A DNA stretch of 64,000 nt, taken from the NCBI GenBank assembly GCA_964573255.1, contig CAZNJB010000003.1:1-64000 (forward strand). The letters are read 5' to 3'. A program made the translations under genes and the position numbers. The notes beneath the pieces are model-generated. The model did no database searches and was not told the origin of the DNA. It worked only from the letters and a program-made list of their open reading frames with translations. Origin of the DNA: CAYNUJ01 sp964573255 (GTDB lineage: Bacteria; Bacteroidota; Ignavibacteria; Ignavibacteriales; Melioribacteraceae). Of this stretch, positions 9,009 to 18,005 are shown piece by piece (position 1 is the first letter of the stretch; each line of letters opens with the position of its first letter).

Positions 9009-10103
9009 TCAACCCACTTTAAATCTTTTATATTTATAATAAGCGGAACAAGCTCCTTCAGAAGAAACCATAGTAGCACCCAGCGGGGTTTCCGGTGTAC
9101 ACTCTTTTCCGAATGCCGGACATTCGAATGGTTTAATAATTCCTCTAAGAACCAATCCGCTTTTACACTCTTCCGGTTCTTCAGTATTTATATTTGTAAC
9201 GTCAAATTTCTTCGCTGCGTCATATTTTTCATATTTTTCGTTGAGAACCATACCACTCATCGGAATCATTCCGATTCCGCGCCATTTTTGATCTGCAGTT
9301 TTGAATACTTCTTTCAATAAATTTTGCGCCGCAACATTCCCTTCTTTTTTAACGGAACGTGTGTATTGGTTTTCTACAAAAGCCTCGCCAGCTTCAAGCT
9401 GCCTAACGGCAAGGTAAATTCCGTTCAGAATATCAACCGGCTCAAATCCCGTAGGCACAATCGGAACACCGTATTTTTCTGCAATAGGTTCGTATTCCCA
9501 ATATCCCATTACAGTACATACATGCCCGGCTGCTAAAAAGGCTTGTACCCTATTTTCGGATGAAGAAAGAATTGCTTCCATAGCGGGGGGAACCAAAACG
9601 TGACTTACAATTTCGCTGAAATTATTAATTCCCTCCTTATCTGCTTGAAGAACCGCGAGTGCATTACCTGGAGCTGTAGTTTCAAATCCGATTGCTAAAA
9701 AAACAATTTCTTTATCGGGATTTTGTCTGGCTATATTCAAAGCTTCCAAGGCAGAATAAACAATACGCACATCAGCACCTTCGCTTTTTGCTTTAAATAA
9801 ATCTGAATTACTGCCGGGAACTCTCAACATATCGCCGAACGATGTGAATATAACGTTATCCATTTTAGCAATTTCTATTGCACGGTCAATCACTTCCAAA
9901 GGTGTAACGCACACTGGGCAACCGGGTCCGTGAACCATTTCAACTTTCGAAGGGAGAACTTTATCAATTCCGTGTTGAATAATCGAATGAGTTTGTCCCC
10001 CGCATATTTCCATAATCACCCAATTTTTAGTAACGGTTTTATTTATTTCGTCTATATAATATTTAGCAAGTTTAGCATCCCGGAATTCATCTAAATATTT
10101 CAT
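9009..10103 (-). CDS. hypD: [NiFe]-hydrogenase maturation protein HypD
   Basis: HypD is the iron-sulfur scaffold that, with HypC, holds the Fe(CN)2CO unit before insertion. The 364-residue product has EICGGQTHSI (about 32-41), VHGPGCPVCVTP (about 58-69), AIGFETTAPGNA, the AGHVCTVMGY stretch and the C-terminal cysteines for the 4Fe-4S cluster in ECPAFGKECTPETPLGACMV-like arrangement (here LGATMVSSEGACSAYYKY). Its ATG overlaps the hypC stop by 4 bp and has GAGGAGG upstream, so it is coupled to hypC. Confidence 0.96.
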   Translation of the reverse strand: MKYLDEFRDAKLAKYYIDEINKTVTKNWVIMEICGGQTHSIIQHGIDKVLPSKVEMVHGPGCPVCVTPLEVIDRAIEIAKMDNVIFTSFGDMLRVPGSNSDLFKAKSEGADVRIVYSALEALNIARQNPDKEIVFLAIGFETTAPGNALAVLQADKEGINNFSEIVSHVLVPPAMEAILSSSENRVQAFLAAGHVCTVMGYWEYEPIAEKYGVPIVPTGFEPVDILNGIYLAVRQLEAGEAFVENQYTRSVKKEGNVAAQNLLKEVFKTADQKWRGIGMIPMSGMVLNEKYEKYDAAKKFDVTNINTEEPEECKSGLVLRGIIKPFECPAFGKECTPETPLGATMVSSEGACSAYYKYKRFKVG

Positions 10104-10390
10104 TTCTCTTCCTCCTCGCCATTCGGCAGAGGATTATCAAAAATATCTTTTCCATCCTTCGCTGCCTCGTCGGCTAATTGTTGATGAATATTTATACTCT
10201 TCATCGCTTCTTCTTCGTCGAGTACAGAAATTGCCATACCCGCATGAACAATTACATATTTACCGACTTCCACATCTCCGCAATATTCCACACAAGCTTT
10301 GCTGATGCTGCCGGCGTAATCTATTTTGCCCATTTTAATTCCGTTTTCTTCAACTATCTCTACCACTTTGCCGGGAATTGCTAAACACAT
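10100..10390 (-). CDS. hypC: Hydrogenase assembly chaperone HypC
   Basis: A 96-residue HypC/HybG chaperone that binds HypD and then the large-subunit precursor of a [NiFe]-hydrogenase. The family start MCLAIPGKV with the essential Cys2 is intact, and the conserved His in VIVHAGMAI is present. A C-terminal acidic tail (GEEEEK) extends somewhat beyond the usual length. AAGGAG lies upstream of the ATG, and the end overlaps hypD. Confidence 0.96.
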   Translation of the reverse strand: MCLAIPGKVVEIVEENGIKMGKIDYAGSISKACVEYCGDVEVGKYVIVHAGMAISVLDEEEAMKSINIHQQLADEAAKDGKDIFDNPLPNGEEEEK

Positions 10391-10400
10391 GATACACTCC

Positions 10401-12716
10401 TTAATTTATGAATTTTACATTCGTTTTATTTTCGCTTATCAACCTTGAAGCAATCGCTGCTTGCCCGAGCGATAAACCTCCGTCATTTACCGGTATTACA
10501 GACTGAGTAAATACTTGAAAGCCCGATTCAGTTAGTTTTTTTTCTAATCCGGTTAATAATAATTCGTTTTGAAATACTCCGCCGCTCAAACAAACTTTAT
10601 CGGTATTCTTCCAATTTGCCGTCACTGAAACTGTTCTAACAATAATATCACTCAGAGTATTGTGAAATTTTGCTGCAATAACCGGATAGTTTTCCTTCTT
10701 TTTAACATCCAAATAAATATTCCTTATTAATTCCTTAATTTTTATTTTCCTTTCAGTAATATTAATTGAATCGAATTCATATTTATCGTTACTACTTTCT
10801 ACTGCAGCTGCATTCATCAGATGAATTGCGGCTTCAGCTTCAAAATTATTGATTGTCGGTCCCCCAGCAATTGCCGTTACAGCATCGAATAATCTACCCA
10901 TGCTGCTAGTTAAAGGGGAATTAATTTTTGCGTCAATCATTCTAATAATATCTTTATAACGAAACTCTTTTAGATAATCGGGTATTTCCAAATTATCGAC
11001 GGAAGAATAGAGATAACTTACAGCGGTTCGCCATGGTTCTTTAGCAGCAGAATCACCCCCGGGTAAAGGCATCTCTTCCAATCTAAAAACCCTTTCGAAT
11101 TGAGTATAATTCCCGAACAAAATTTCTCCGCCCCAAATTGTCGAATCGTAACCTAAGCCCGTACCGTCAAGTATTACTCCTATAACTTCTTCGTCAATTT
11201 TATTTTCGATCATACAAGAAGCCAAGTGAGCGTGATGATGCTGCACTTTAATTATATTCATTCCAGATTTCTCAGCCCACTGCGATGATTTATAATCAGG
11301 ATGTAAATCCTGCACCAAAATTTCGGCTTTGCAATTCATAATTTTTTGAAGGTGTTCAATCGTTTCCTCAAAAAAATTATACGCTCTTAAATTTGTCACA
11401 TCACCGATATGCTGACTAATAAAAGCATTATCCTCTTTAGTTATGCAAACAGTATTTTTCAATTCTCCGCCAAGAGCTAAAATTGATGGGGTTGAATTTA
11501 GCAGTTTCACTCTTTTAGGCACATATCCCCTGCTTCTTCTGTACAAACGGAATTTGTTATTAATATATGCTCCAACTGAATCGTCTGATCTAATTAGTAT
11601 ATCCCTGTTGTGAAAAAGAAAGATATCAGCAATATCTTTGAGACGCTCTTTTGCATCTTCATTTGTAATGCAAATCGGTTCTTCGCTTAAATTGGCGCTT
11701 GTCATCACCAGAGCGGGGATAGCTTCTTCCCTCAAGTATTTCCTTAAATAGTGAAAAAGAATATAGTGAAGCGGGGTGTACGGCAGCATAACACCTATTC
11801 TATTATTATTGGGTGCGATCAAATGCGGTAGTCTATTTTTTGATTTCAACAGAAGAATCGGGCGTTCTTTTGAACATAATATATTCTTTTCATCATCCGT
11901 TAAATATCCGATTTTCTCGGTTTCCTCAATTGAAGGAAGCATAATGGCCAGAGGCTTAGTCGGACGATGTTTTCTTACTCGCAAAGTTTTAATCGCTTCT
12001 TCATTTGATGCCAAACAGGCGAGATGAAATCCCCCCAGCCCTTTAATTGCAATAATTTTCCCTTCTATTAATTTACGTACAGTGAAATCAAATACGGATT
12101 CATTACCTTCAATTTTTTCTGTTGAGATTTCCACCCATACTTCAGGTCCGCATCTCGGACAGGCATTCGGCTGCGCGTGAAATCTTCTGTCAGTCGGATT
12201 ATTATATTCCTCTTCGCATTCCCGACATAAAATAAATTTCTTCATCGTTGTATAGGGACGGTCATAAGGTATGTTTTCTATAATCGTAAATCGCGGCCCG
12301 CAGTTTGTGCAATTTATGAACGGATACAAATACCTTCTATTATTAACATCAAATAACTCTTCCAAACAATCATCACAAATTGATACATCGGGAGAAATAA
12401 GGGTTTCATTGCCGAGTAAGCCTTCGGAATGTTTTATGATAAAATCATCTGAGTTGAGAATATCAATTTCTTCCCTTTTGATAGAATCAATTTCCGAAAG
12501 AGGTGGAGCTTCCTTTTGCAATAGTTCGATGAATAATTCAATTTCTTTTCCTTCTATCTCTATTATTACGCCCTCGCGAGTATTGCTAACATAACCGGTT
12601 AAATTCAACGACTTTGCAAGATTAAAAACAAAAGGACGGAAACCGACACCTTGCACAATTCCCTTAACGGAAATTCTTTCTCTTTTAATCTTGGTCTTAA
12701 GGGGATTCTCAAACAT
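10401..12716 (-). CDS. hypF: Carbamoyltransferase HypF
   Basis: HypF converts carbamoyl phosphate into a thiocarbamate on HypE. The 771-residue product is full length: acylphosphatase domain (about 12-100, VKGIVQGVGFRPFVFNLA), two zinc-finger units (CDDC, CTNC, CREC, CPRC, about 110-190), a YrdC-like domain (about 205-390, IKGLGGFHLAC) and a Kae1-like domain (about 400-771) with VQHHHAHLAS and GVILDGTGLGYD. It overlaps hypB by 8 bp and ends 10 bp before hypC. Confidence 0.97.
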   Translation of the reverse strand: MFENPLKTKIKRERISVKGIVQGVGFRPFVFNLAKSLNLTGYVSNTREGVIIEIEGKEIELFIELLQKEAPPLSEIDSIKREEIDILNSDDFIIKHSEGLLGNETLISPDVSICDDCLEELFDVNNRRYLYPFINCTNCGPRFTIIENIPYDRPYTTMKKFILCRECEEEYNNPTDRRFHAQPNACPRCGPEVWVEISTEKIEGNESVFDFTVRKLIEGKIIAIKGLGGFHLACLASNEEAIKTLRVRKHRPTKPLAIMLPSIEETEKIGYLTDDEKNILCSKERPILLLKSKNRLPHLIAPNNNRIGVMLPYTPLHYILFHYLRKYLREEAIPALVMTSANLSEEPICITNEDAKERLKDIADIFLFHNRDILIRSDDSVGAYINNKFRLYRRSRGYVPKRVKLLNSTPSILALGGELKNTVCITKEDNAFISQHIGDVTNLRAYNFFEETIEHLQKIMNCKAEILVQDLHPDYKSSQWAEKSGMNIIKVQHHHAHLASCMIENKIDEEVIGVILDGTGLGYDSTIWGGEILFGNYTQFERVFRLEEMPLPGGDSAAKEPWRTAVSYLYSSVDNLEIPDYLKEFRYKDIIRMIDAKINSPLTSSMGRLFDAVTAIAGGPTINNFEAEAAIHLMNAAAVESSNDKYEFDSINITERKIKIKELIRNIYLDVKKKENYPVIAAKFHNTLSDIIVRTVSVTANWKNTDKVCLSGGVFQNELLLTGLEKKLTESGFQVFTQSVIPVNDGGLSLGQAAIASRLISENKTNVKFIN

Positions 12717-13515
12717 CCTTTAAATTTTCCTTTATCCAGTCAAACCATTCTTCGATTCCATCGCCGCTTCTTACGGATAACTCAATAAATTTAAGATGAT
12801 GATTAACCCGCAGTGCATATTCCTTAACTTTCTCAATGTTGAAATCGACATAAGGAAGCAAATCAATTTTATTTATTATGCATATATCCGAGGAAGCAAA
12901 CATATCGGGATATTTCAACGGTTTATCTTCTCCTTCGGTAACGCTAATAATTACAACTCTTGCCGACTCACCCAAGTCGAACAAACTGGGACACACTAAA
13001 TTCCCTACATTCTCAATAATCAAAACGGAGTTTTCTTGCGGCTGCAATTTTTTCACGGCGTTATTAATCATTTCACTATCCAGATGACAACCTCTTCCAG
13101 TATTTACTTGCACAACAGGCACACCGATTTTATTTATTCTATCGGCGTCGTTCATCGTTTGCTGATCTCCCTCAATCACATAAAAGGATATATCGTTCTT
13201 TAGTTTTGCCAGCGTCTTTTCCAGCAACGATGTTTTTCCGGAACCGGGGGAACTCACAAGATTCAATGTGAAAATATTTTTAGCTTCAAAGAACCCACGG
13301 TTTCTTTCCGCCAGCAAGTTATTCTTTGCTAATATATCAGTTTCAATTTGAATTGTTTTTCCGTGGTGATGTTCAAGATTATGATTGTGATGGTGAGAAT
13401 GGTGATGGTTATTCAGAATTAAACTGCCCGAAGATTTTAATTCCGAAATAATTTCGCCGGGTTTTTTAATAGTAACTTCTTCACCCGCATTGCCGCAGCC
13501 GCATGTATCGCACAT
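12709..13515 (-). CDS. hypB: Hydrogenase nickel incorporation GTPase HypB
   Basis: HypB is the GTPase that helps load nickel into the hydrogenase large subunit. The 268-residue product has the N-terminal metal site CDTCGCG (residues 2-8), a histidine-rich run around residues 37-52 that can store nickel or zinc, the P-loop SSPGSGKTSLLEK (about 89-101), and the G-domain motifs ENVGNLVCP and NKIDLLPY. GGAG precedes the ATG; hypA lies 12 bp upstream. Confidence 0.97.
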   Translation of the reverse strand: MCDTCGCGNAGEEVTIKKPGEIISELKSSGSLILNNHHHSHHHNHNLEHHHGKTIQIETDILAKNNLLAERNRGFFEAKNIFTLNLVSSPGSGKTSLLEKTLAKLKNDISFYVIEGDQQTMNDADRINKIGVPVVQVNTGRGCHLDSEMINNAVKKLQPQENSVLIIENVGNLVCPSLFDLGESARVVIISVTEGEDKPLKYPDMFASSDICIINKIDLLPYVDFNIEKVKEYALRVNHHLKFIELSVRSGDGIEEWFDWIKENLKDV

Positions 13516-13527
13516 ACTAACTCCAAG

Positions 13528-13869
13528 TTAATCTACATTCAGTGACTTAAGTTTCAGCTCCTTTCCTTTTAATAATTTTATATTGAATCCATTGCAAAAG
13601 GGACATGAATCGTAAATATATTTCAATATAAATTCTTTCCGGCATTCATTACAGAAACCTTCGGCTTCAATTACCTCAATCCGTACTTTTGCATTTTCCA
13701 ACATAGTTCCTTCGGTAGCCGTTTCAAATGCAAATTCTAGTGCGCTTAATTCAATTCCTGATAATGTTCCAATTTCTAATTCAATTTCGTTTATCTTATG
13801 CGCATTTGCTTTTTGGGCTTCCTCTTCCGCAATATCAATTATGCTGAGGGCAATAGACAATTCGTGCAT
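13528..13869 (-). CDS. hypA: Hydrogenase nickel incorporation protein HypA
   Basis: A 113-residue HypA metallochaperone that delivers nickel together with HypB. It begins MHEL with the nickel-binding His2, and has the structural zinc site CNEC (about 73-76) plus CPFC (about 89-92). It is the first gene of hypA-hypB-hypF-hypC-hypD-hypE, all on the minus strand with short gaps or overlaps. The promoter must lie within about 300 bp upstream; I could not fix its boxes. Confidence 0.97.
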   Translation of the reverse strand: MHELSIALSIIDIAEEEAQKANAHKINEIELEIGTLSGIELSALEFAFETATEGTMLENAKVRIEVIEAEGFCNECRKEFILKYIYDSCPFCNGFNIKLLKGKELKLKSLNVD

Positions 13870-14086
13870 TTACGGGGAAGTTTCCATGTTTTATAAATTT
13901 GATTACAAAATAATTATTCTGAACAATAATTTAAAGCGCAAAGCCCAATAAAATTAATATTTATTGTCCTCTTTAAAATAAAAGCCGAGGTTCTCTCTTT
14001 TGTATATAATCTTGGTGATTAAAGCGTGAACGCCAAACCTGAACGCAATTAAAAGTATGTCTGTTTTTATCTCTTTCTACGGCAAA

Positions 14087-14128
14087 AATAAAAAAACATC
14101 TGCTCTCAAATAAAGAAAGCAGATGTTT
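14087..14128 (-). terminator. Rho-independent terminator of the T9SS cargo gene
   Basis: An 11-bp perfect stem AAACATCTGCT/AGCAGATGTTT (14094-14104 with 14118-14128) with a 13-nt loop. Read on the minus strand it is followed by a T-rich tract, and it sits 36 bp after the stop of the upstream 1-kilo-residue gene. Confidence 0.88.
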
Positions 14129-14164
14129 CTTAATAAATATTTGAATAAAAGATTAACAAAGAAA

Positions 14165-17100
14165 TTATTTCAACAGCATTATTTTTTTACTAACGGTATT
14201 CGAGGTCTTATCGTCATATTTAGCTGTCAATCTGTAAATATAGGCTCCCGAAGGAAGACTATCTAAGTTAATTTCAATGTTATGTTCTCCCTTATTAAAT
14301 TCCTTTTCATTCAAGAGTGTAATAACTTTCTGCCCGATAATGTTATACACTTCGATTGAAACTCTGGCATTTTTTGGAATGTTAAAGCTTATTTTCGTCG
14401 AAGGATTAAACGGGTTGGGATAATTATTCGAAACCGTAAATTTACCGGGCTGATTATTAAGCTCTTTTACGCCGGTTAAACCATCAACATCTTTATAAAT
14501 ATCTCCTTCGCTAGTACCTGCATAAACTACGAGAGAATTGGGTTCGGTTATCAATGAACTCACACCGAAACCGCTTAATCCCATATCAATCCAAGTTCCG
14601 GTTGTTTTATTAAGTTTACCCGAAACCGAAAGTGCAAATACACCATTCGACCAGGAACTAGCGTAAACATTATCATTATCATCGACAGAAATTGAATAAA
14701 TATATTGTGAAGTAACCGCAAATTCCTTACTCCAATTTTCTCCGTTATCTGTGGATGTATAAATTCCGTTTCCGTAGGTTCCTGCAAATAAAAGATCGTC
14801 CGAAGTTCTACCTAAAATCCAAATATGCGGATAGTCGATATTTACGTGAGTATAAGTCGTACCTAAATCGGAACTCTTATATATTCCGTCATCGAAAGTC
14901 GCAATAAATAGATTGTCTTGCGAATCGAAAAGTATAGAATGGATACTCATCCCTAAAAGAAAATCACTTAGTTGACTCCAATTTTCTCCGTTATCAGAAG
15001 ATACGAATATCCCGCTGCCCCAAGAGGCGGCATAAATTATATTATTATGAATAACAATCGAGCGAATATCATAATTATCTAATCCTGCGGAACTCCAGTT
15101 AGAGCCTTGAGCATCGGATTTATAAACACCTGAGTCAGTTCCTGCGAGCATACTTCCGTCTGACGAAACCGCTATAGACCAAATAAATCTTGTACTCATT
15201 CCATCGTTCAACAATGTCCAATTCAAACCGTTATCAGTAGAGCGGTATATATTTCCACCCCAAGTTCCGGCAATTAGGTTATCATCTTTATCGTAAGTCA
15301 TCACCCAAACAATCTCACCTTGCGCGAATGATGAAACAAGTTCCCAATTTCCAGCACTGCCGGTTCCGCCGATATTCGAAGAGTCACGAGAGCTGATATG
15401 AATATTTACCGTTGCAATATCATCTTCATTTTCTTCGCCGTTATTCGGAGATGAATCATCATCAACCTGATCGACTTCAATTACTTCCGCAACATTTACT
15501 AAGACGGTATCAACAGGAACATTACCGACAAATTTCACATCATTAAACTGAGCGGCGCCTTCCAAATCTTTAGCAATCATCTGTCCGTTTTGTACTCCGG
15601 AAACAAAATTAACTTTTGCTTTAGGAGCCAATACACTTCCGCGAACATCAATCTTTTGTATTTCTACATAATCCGCTTCGTAAAAATTGTATAAAACATT
15701 TGTTAAATCGGTTCCAGTTACAAATAAACCACCGACCCATTTTAACGAATCGCCGGAAATATTAACTAAAACCACCGAACCGTTCGGTGCGCTGATTAAT
15801 ACTTCGGTAGCATTATTCAACTGATCTTTTGTAACATCGAACACATTAATAAATGGATTATTTCCCAAAAGAGATAATTTCGTGAAAGTAAAATCCGTTT
15901 CCATATTAGCAGAATACTGGGAAAGCTGTGCAGAAAGAGTGTTCAGATAATTTTTAGCATCTGAAAAATCTATTACTCTGTCTTTTCTTAAAGAACCGTC
16001 AACAATATCCAACTCCCAATTAAATGTACCGGTATTGGATGTATCGTGACCAAAAACCACATCCCCTCCGTAAATTGCACCGCTATGAACGGTTAAATTC
16101 TGATCTACTATCACTACATCGCCATGCGGAGCGTCGGCATGGAGGGAATAGCCGACAGAATATGCAGAATCGAATTGTGCATCGTGACCTACAGCAAGCT
16201 TCCCTTCGATATCGGAGGAATGATGTATATCGTGAAGAACGAATACATTAAAATCGGATGCAATACCTAAATCGAATTTGCTGTTGTTTGCATTTGTCAC
16301 GTTTACTTTTGCATTTATTTCCCAAGTAGCGGTAGAATTAACATTTAATTCATTAATAGACCAATAGTATTTCCCATTATCTTCGGTTACAGCACCGATT
16401 GATGGAGTGGAATTTTCAAAATCCAATCCATCCGGCAAGGTTTCACTTACAACAATATTCGTTGCTTTAAATGGACCCGAATTTGTTAATTCCAAAGTAA
16501 TTTTAACATCATCACCATTCTCAGGCTGAGAATTATTTACCGATGCGGTTAAATTCAGATCCGCATTATTTTCTTCATCATCCTGATCGCTTTCTCCGCC
16601 TTTATAAAAAGACATTCCCTCAATATCGGTTTCAACTTCGGCAATTTTCTCGGAAGTCAAATTAACTGGATCAATTTTAAACCAGTCTTCATCATCAGCG
16701 GCATATAAAAATCCGTTTGGGTGAGCAGTGAGCGCAACAAATTTACCTGAATGATCCACCTTCAATACTTTTGATAGATCCCCATTTGGGAATGAATCAA
16801 ATTTCCAAATTTCAGAAGGTTTCTTTGTTTTCGTAAAATACACCGTTCCATCACTTCCTTGCGTTAATCCCTCCACTCTAAAGGAGCCGCTTAACGGCAA
16901 GGTTCTTACTAGTGTAACTGATCCGTCGGTTTTATCAATTGAATATAATTTTTTCTTCGACTTAGTAATTGCATAGAGAGTACCATCGATAATCTCTAAA
17001 TTTGTCAAACGGTCATTTCCGCTAAGACCGGAATTACCGATAAATGTTGCATTAACATCCGTGTCCTCATTCCCATCAATTTCGGATGCCGGGATTTTAT

Positions 17101-17383
17101 AGAGTACAGATTTCTTCTTGTTGTTTATTATATAAATTGTACCGTCGCTATCAATTGCAAGTGCTTTAATTTCCAATTTATCTTCATCATCACCTGGGTT
17201 TTGAACTATTATTTTACCTTCCTTATGCTTGAAGTCGTCTTCTTCTGATAATACAAAGTAATATAAAGTAGCAGGTTTGTCCTCAACTGCCCAAATAGTC
17301 ATAGCTGGAAAATCATCCAGATTGTTTTGGGCAATAATATTGGTAACAAAGAGTAAAATGAAAAGCGATAATAACTTTTTCAT
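14165..17383 (-). CDS. Large secreted multidomain protein with choice-of-anchor A domain, BNR-type repeats and T9SS sorting domain
   Basis: About 1070 residues. In order (numbering from the upstream in-frame ATG at 17398): signal peptide (to about 24), a beta-propeller-like region of short repeats (about 25-270), a DUF11-type beta domain (about 285-370, LELTNSGPFKATNIVVSETL), a choice-of-anchor A domain (about 375-640, VLHDIHHSSDIEGKLAVGHD), an acidic linker, sortilin/BNR-like repeats (about 680-985, with STDNGLNW, SSDNGENW, STDNGENW), and a type IX sorting domain (about 1000-1077, NYPNPFNPSTKISF). It is therefore exported through the Por (T9SS) machinery and anchored or released at the surface. 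I prefer the ATG at 17383: GAGGAAGG lies five bases upstream and its product starts MKKLLSLFILL. No enzymatic domain is seen; adhesion or surface structure is a guess. Confidence 0.85.
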   Translation of the reverse strand: MKKLLSLFILLFVTNIIAQNNLDDFPAMTIWAVEDKPATLYYFVLSEEDDFKHKEGKIIVQNPGDDEDKLEIKALAIDSDGTIYIINNKKKSVLYKIPASEIDGNEDTDVNATFIGNSGLSGNDRLTNLEIIDGTLYAITKSKKKLYSIDKTDGSVTLVRTLPLSGSFRVEGLTQGSDGTVYFTKTKKPSEIWKFDSFPNGDLSKVLKVDHSGKFVALTAHPNGFLYAADDEDWFKIDPVNLTSEKIAEVETDIEGMSFYKGGESDQDDEENNADLNLTASVNNSQPENGDDVKITLELTNSGPFKATNIVVSETLPDGLDFENSTPSIGAVTEDNGKYYWSINELNVNSTATWEINAKVNVTNANNSKFDLGIASDFNVFVLHDIHHSSDIEGKLAVGHDAQFDSAYSVGYSLHADAPHGDVVIVDQNLTVHSGAIYGGDVVFGHDTSNTGTFNWELDIVDGSLRKDRVIDFSDAKNYLNTLSAQLSQYSANMETDFTFTKLSLLGNNPFINVFDVTKDQLNNATEVLISAPNGSVVLVNISGDSLKWVGGLFVTGTDLTNVLYNFYEADYVEIQKIDVRGSVLAPKAKVNFVSGVQNGQMIAKDLEGAAQFNDVKFVGNVPVDTVLVNVAEVIEVDQVDDDSSPNNGEENEDDIATVNIHISSRDSSNIGGTGSAGNWELVSSFAQGEIVWVMTYDKDDNLIAGTWGGNIYRSTDNGLNWTLLNDGMSTRFIWSIAVSSDGSMLAGTDSGVYKSDAQGSNWSSAGLDNYDIRSIVIHNNIIYAASWGSGIFVSSDNGENWSQLSDFLLGMSIHSILFDSQDNLFIATFDDGIYKSSDLGTTYTHVNIDYPHIWILGRTSDDLLFAGTYGNGIYTSTDNGENWSKEFAVTSQYIYSISVDDNDNVYASSWSNGVFALSVSGKLNKTTGTWIDMGLSGFGVSSLITEPNSLVVYAGTSEGDIYKDVDGLTGVKELNNQPGKFTVSNNYPNPFNPSTKISFNIPKNARVSIEVYNIIGQKVITLLNEKEFNKGEHNIEINLDSLPSGAYIYRLTAKYDDKTSNTVSKKIMLLK

Positions 17384-17593
17384 ATACACCTTCCTCATAA
17401 TATATTCTTATTAAGAATATAAGTTAACATATTAATATTAATTGTCAAGAATTTAACTCAACGCAGTAATTTCTGTAGCTGTATTTATATATTTAAAATA
17501 ATCGAAAAATAATCAAGATTGTTTAATTTTATTTTTATATTCCGTTTTTCTTTTCTTGAATATTTTTTCCGCGCATGTGTATATGTTTTGAGC

Positions 17594-17797
17594 ATGGACA
17601 AAACGATAAAGATAGAACCCGTAAAATTTCTTTGCCCGTATTGCAATGCTGTTAATGCTAATACGGTCTATCTGAATTGTAAATCAGGAGAAATTGAGGA
17701 AAATTATGTCCTTTGCTCTTATTGTGGAGAATTGATCGAATTAAAAAATATTCAAAAGGAGAGAGGAAATGTTGAAAATTATCGAGTCAGAAACTGA
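17594..17797 (+). CDS. Small zinc-ribbon protein (67 residues)
   Basis: The frame is open from 17519, but the first 25 codons are low-complexity aromatic sequence. A start at ATG 17594 (MDKTIKIEPVKFLCPYC) gives a compact protein with CPYC (residues 14-17) and CSYC (about 44-47), a clear zinc-ribbon layout. It overlaps the next small zinc-ribbon gene by 29 bp, indicating coupled translation. The function is unknown; it may be a regulator or adaptor. No strong Shine-Dalgarno is visible upstream, so the start is not certain. Confidence 0.62.
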   Translation: MDKTIKIEPVKFLCPYCNAVNANTVYLNCKSGEIEENYVLCSYCGELIELKNIQKERGNVENYRVRN

Positions 17798-17948
17798 AAA
17801 TCCGATTTGCCCTTTTTGCGAAAAAGAATTGACAGAATTAAAGGCTAGGCGAATTAAAAGTATTTTCGGGGTTAAATTCGTTTACTTTTGCTCATTTTGC
17901 AGGAAAGTACTCGGAGTATCGCATCGTAAAGGATTTTGGATGGGGTGA
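17769..17948 (+). CDS. Tiny zinc-ribbon protein (59 residues)
   Basis: I translated this by hand. ATG at 17769, preceded by GGAGAGAGGAA, opens a 59-residue frame ending TGA at 17946-17948. It contains CPFC (residues 14-17) and CSFC (41-44), then VLGVSHRKGFWMG at the C-terminus. The two CxxC pairs about 24 residues apart make a single zinc ribbon. The strong ribosome binding site, the overlap with another zinc-ribbon gene and the well-formed motif support a real gene despite its size. I recall similar short proteins in Bacteroidota relatives, all without known function. Confidence 0.65.
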   Translation: MLKIIESETENPICPFCEKELTELKARRIKSIFGVKFVYFCSFCRKVLGVSHRKGFWMG

Positions 17949-18005
17949 TAACTTAACACGGCTTTATACGTCCTAATTGCAATTAACAAGTAAAGGAAAA
18001 ACAAT

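Noticed and set aside
16024..16251. 75-codon plus-strand frame within the T9SS cargo gene
   Set aside because: Shadow of the choice-of-anchor region, rich in Arg and His because of the opposite frame.
17519..17593. N-terminal extension of the first zinc-ribbon gene from 17519
   Set aside because: The 25 codons are low-complexity aromatic sequence without a ribosome binding site; MDKTIK at 17594 gives a normal zinc-ribbon protein.
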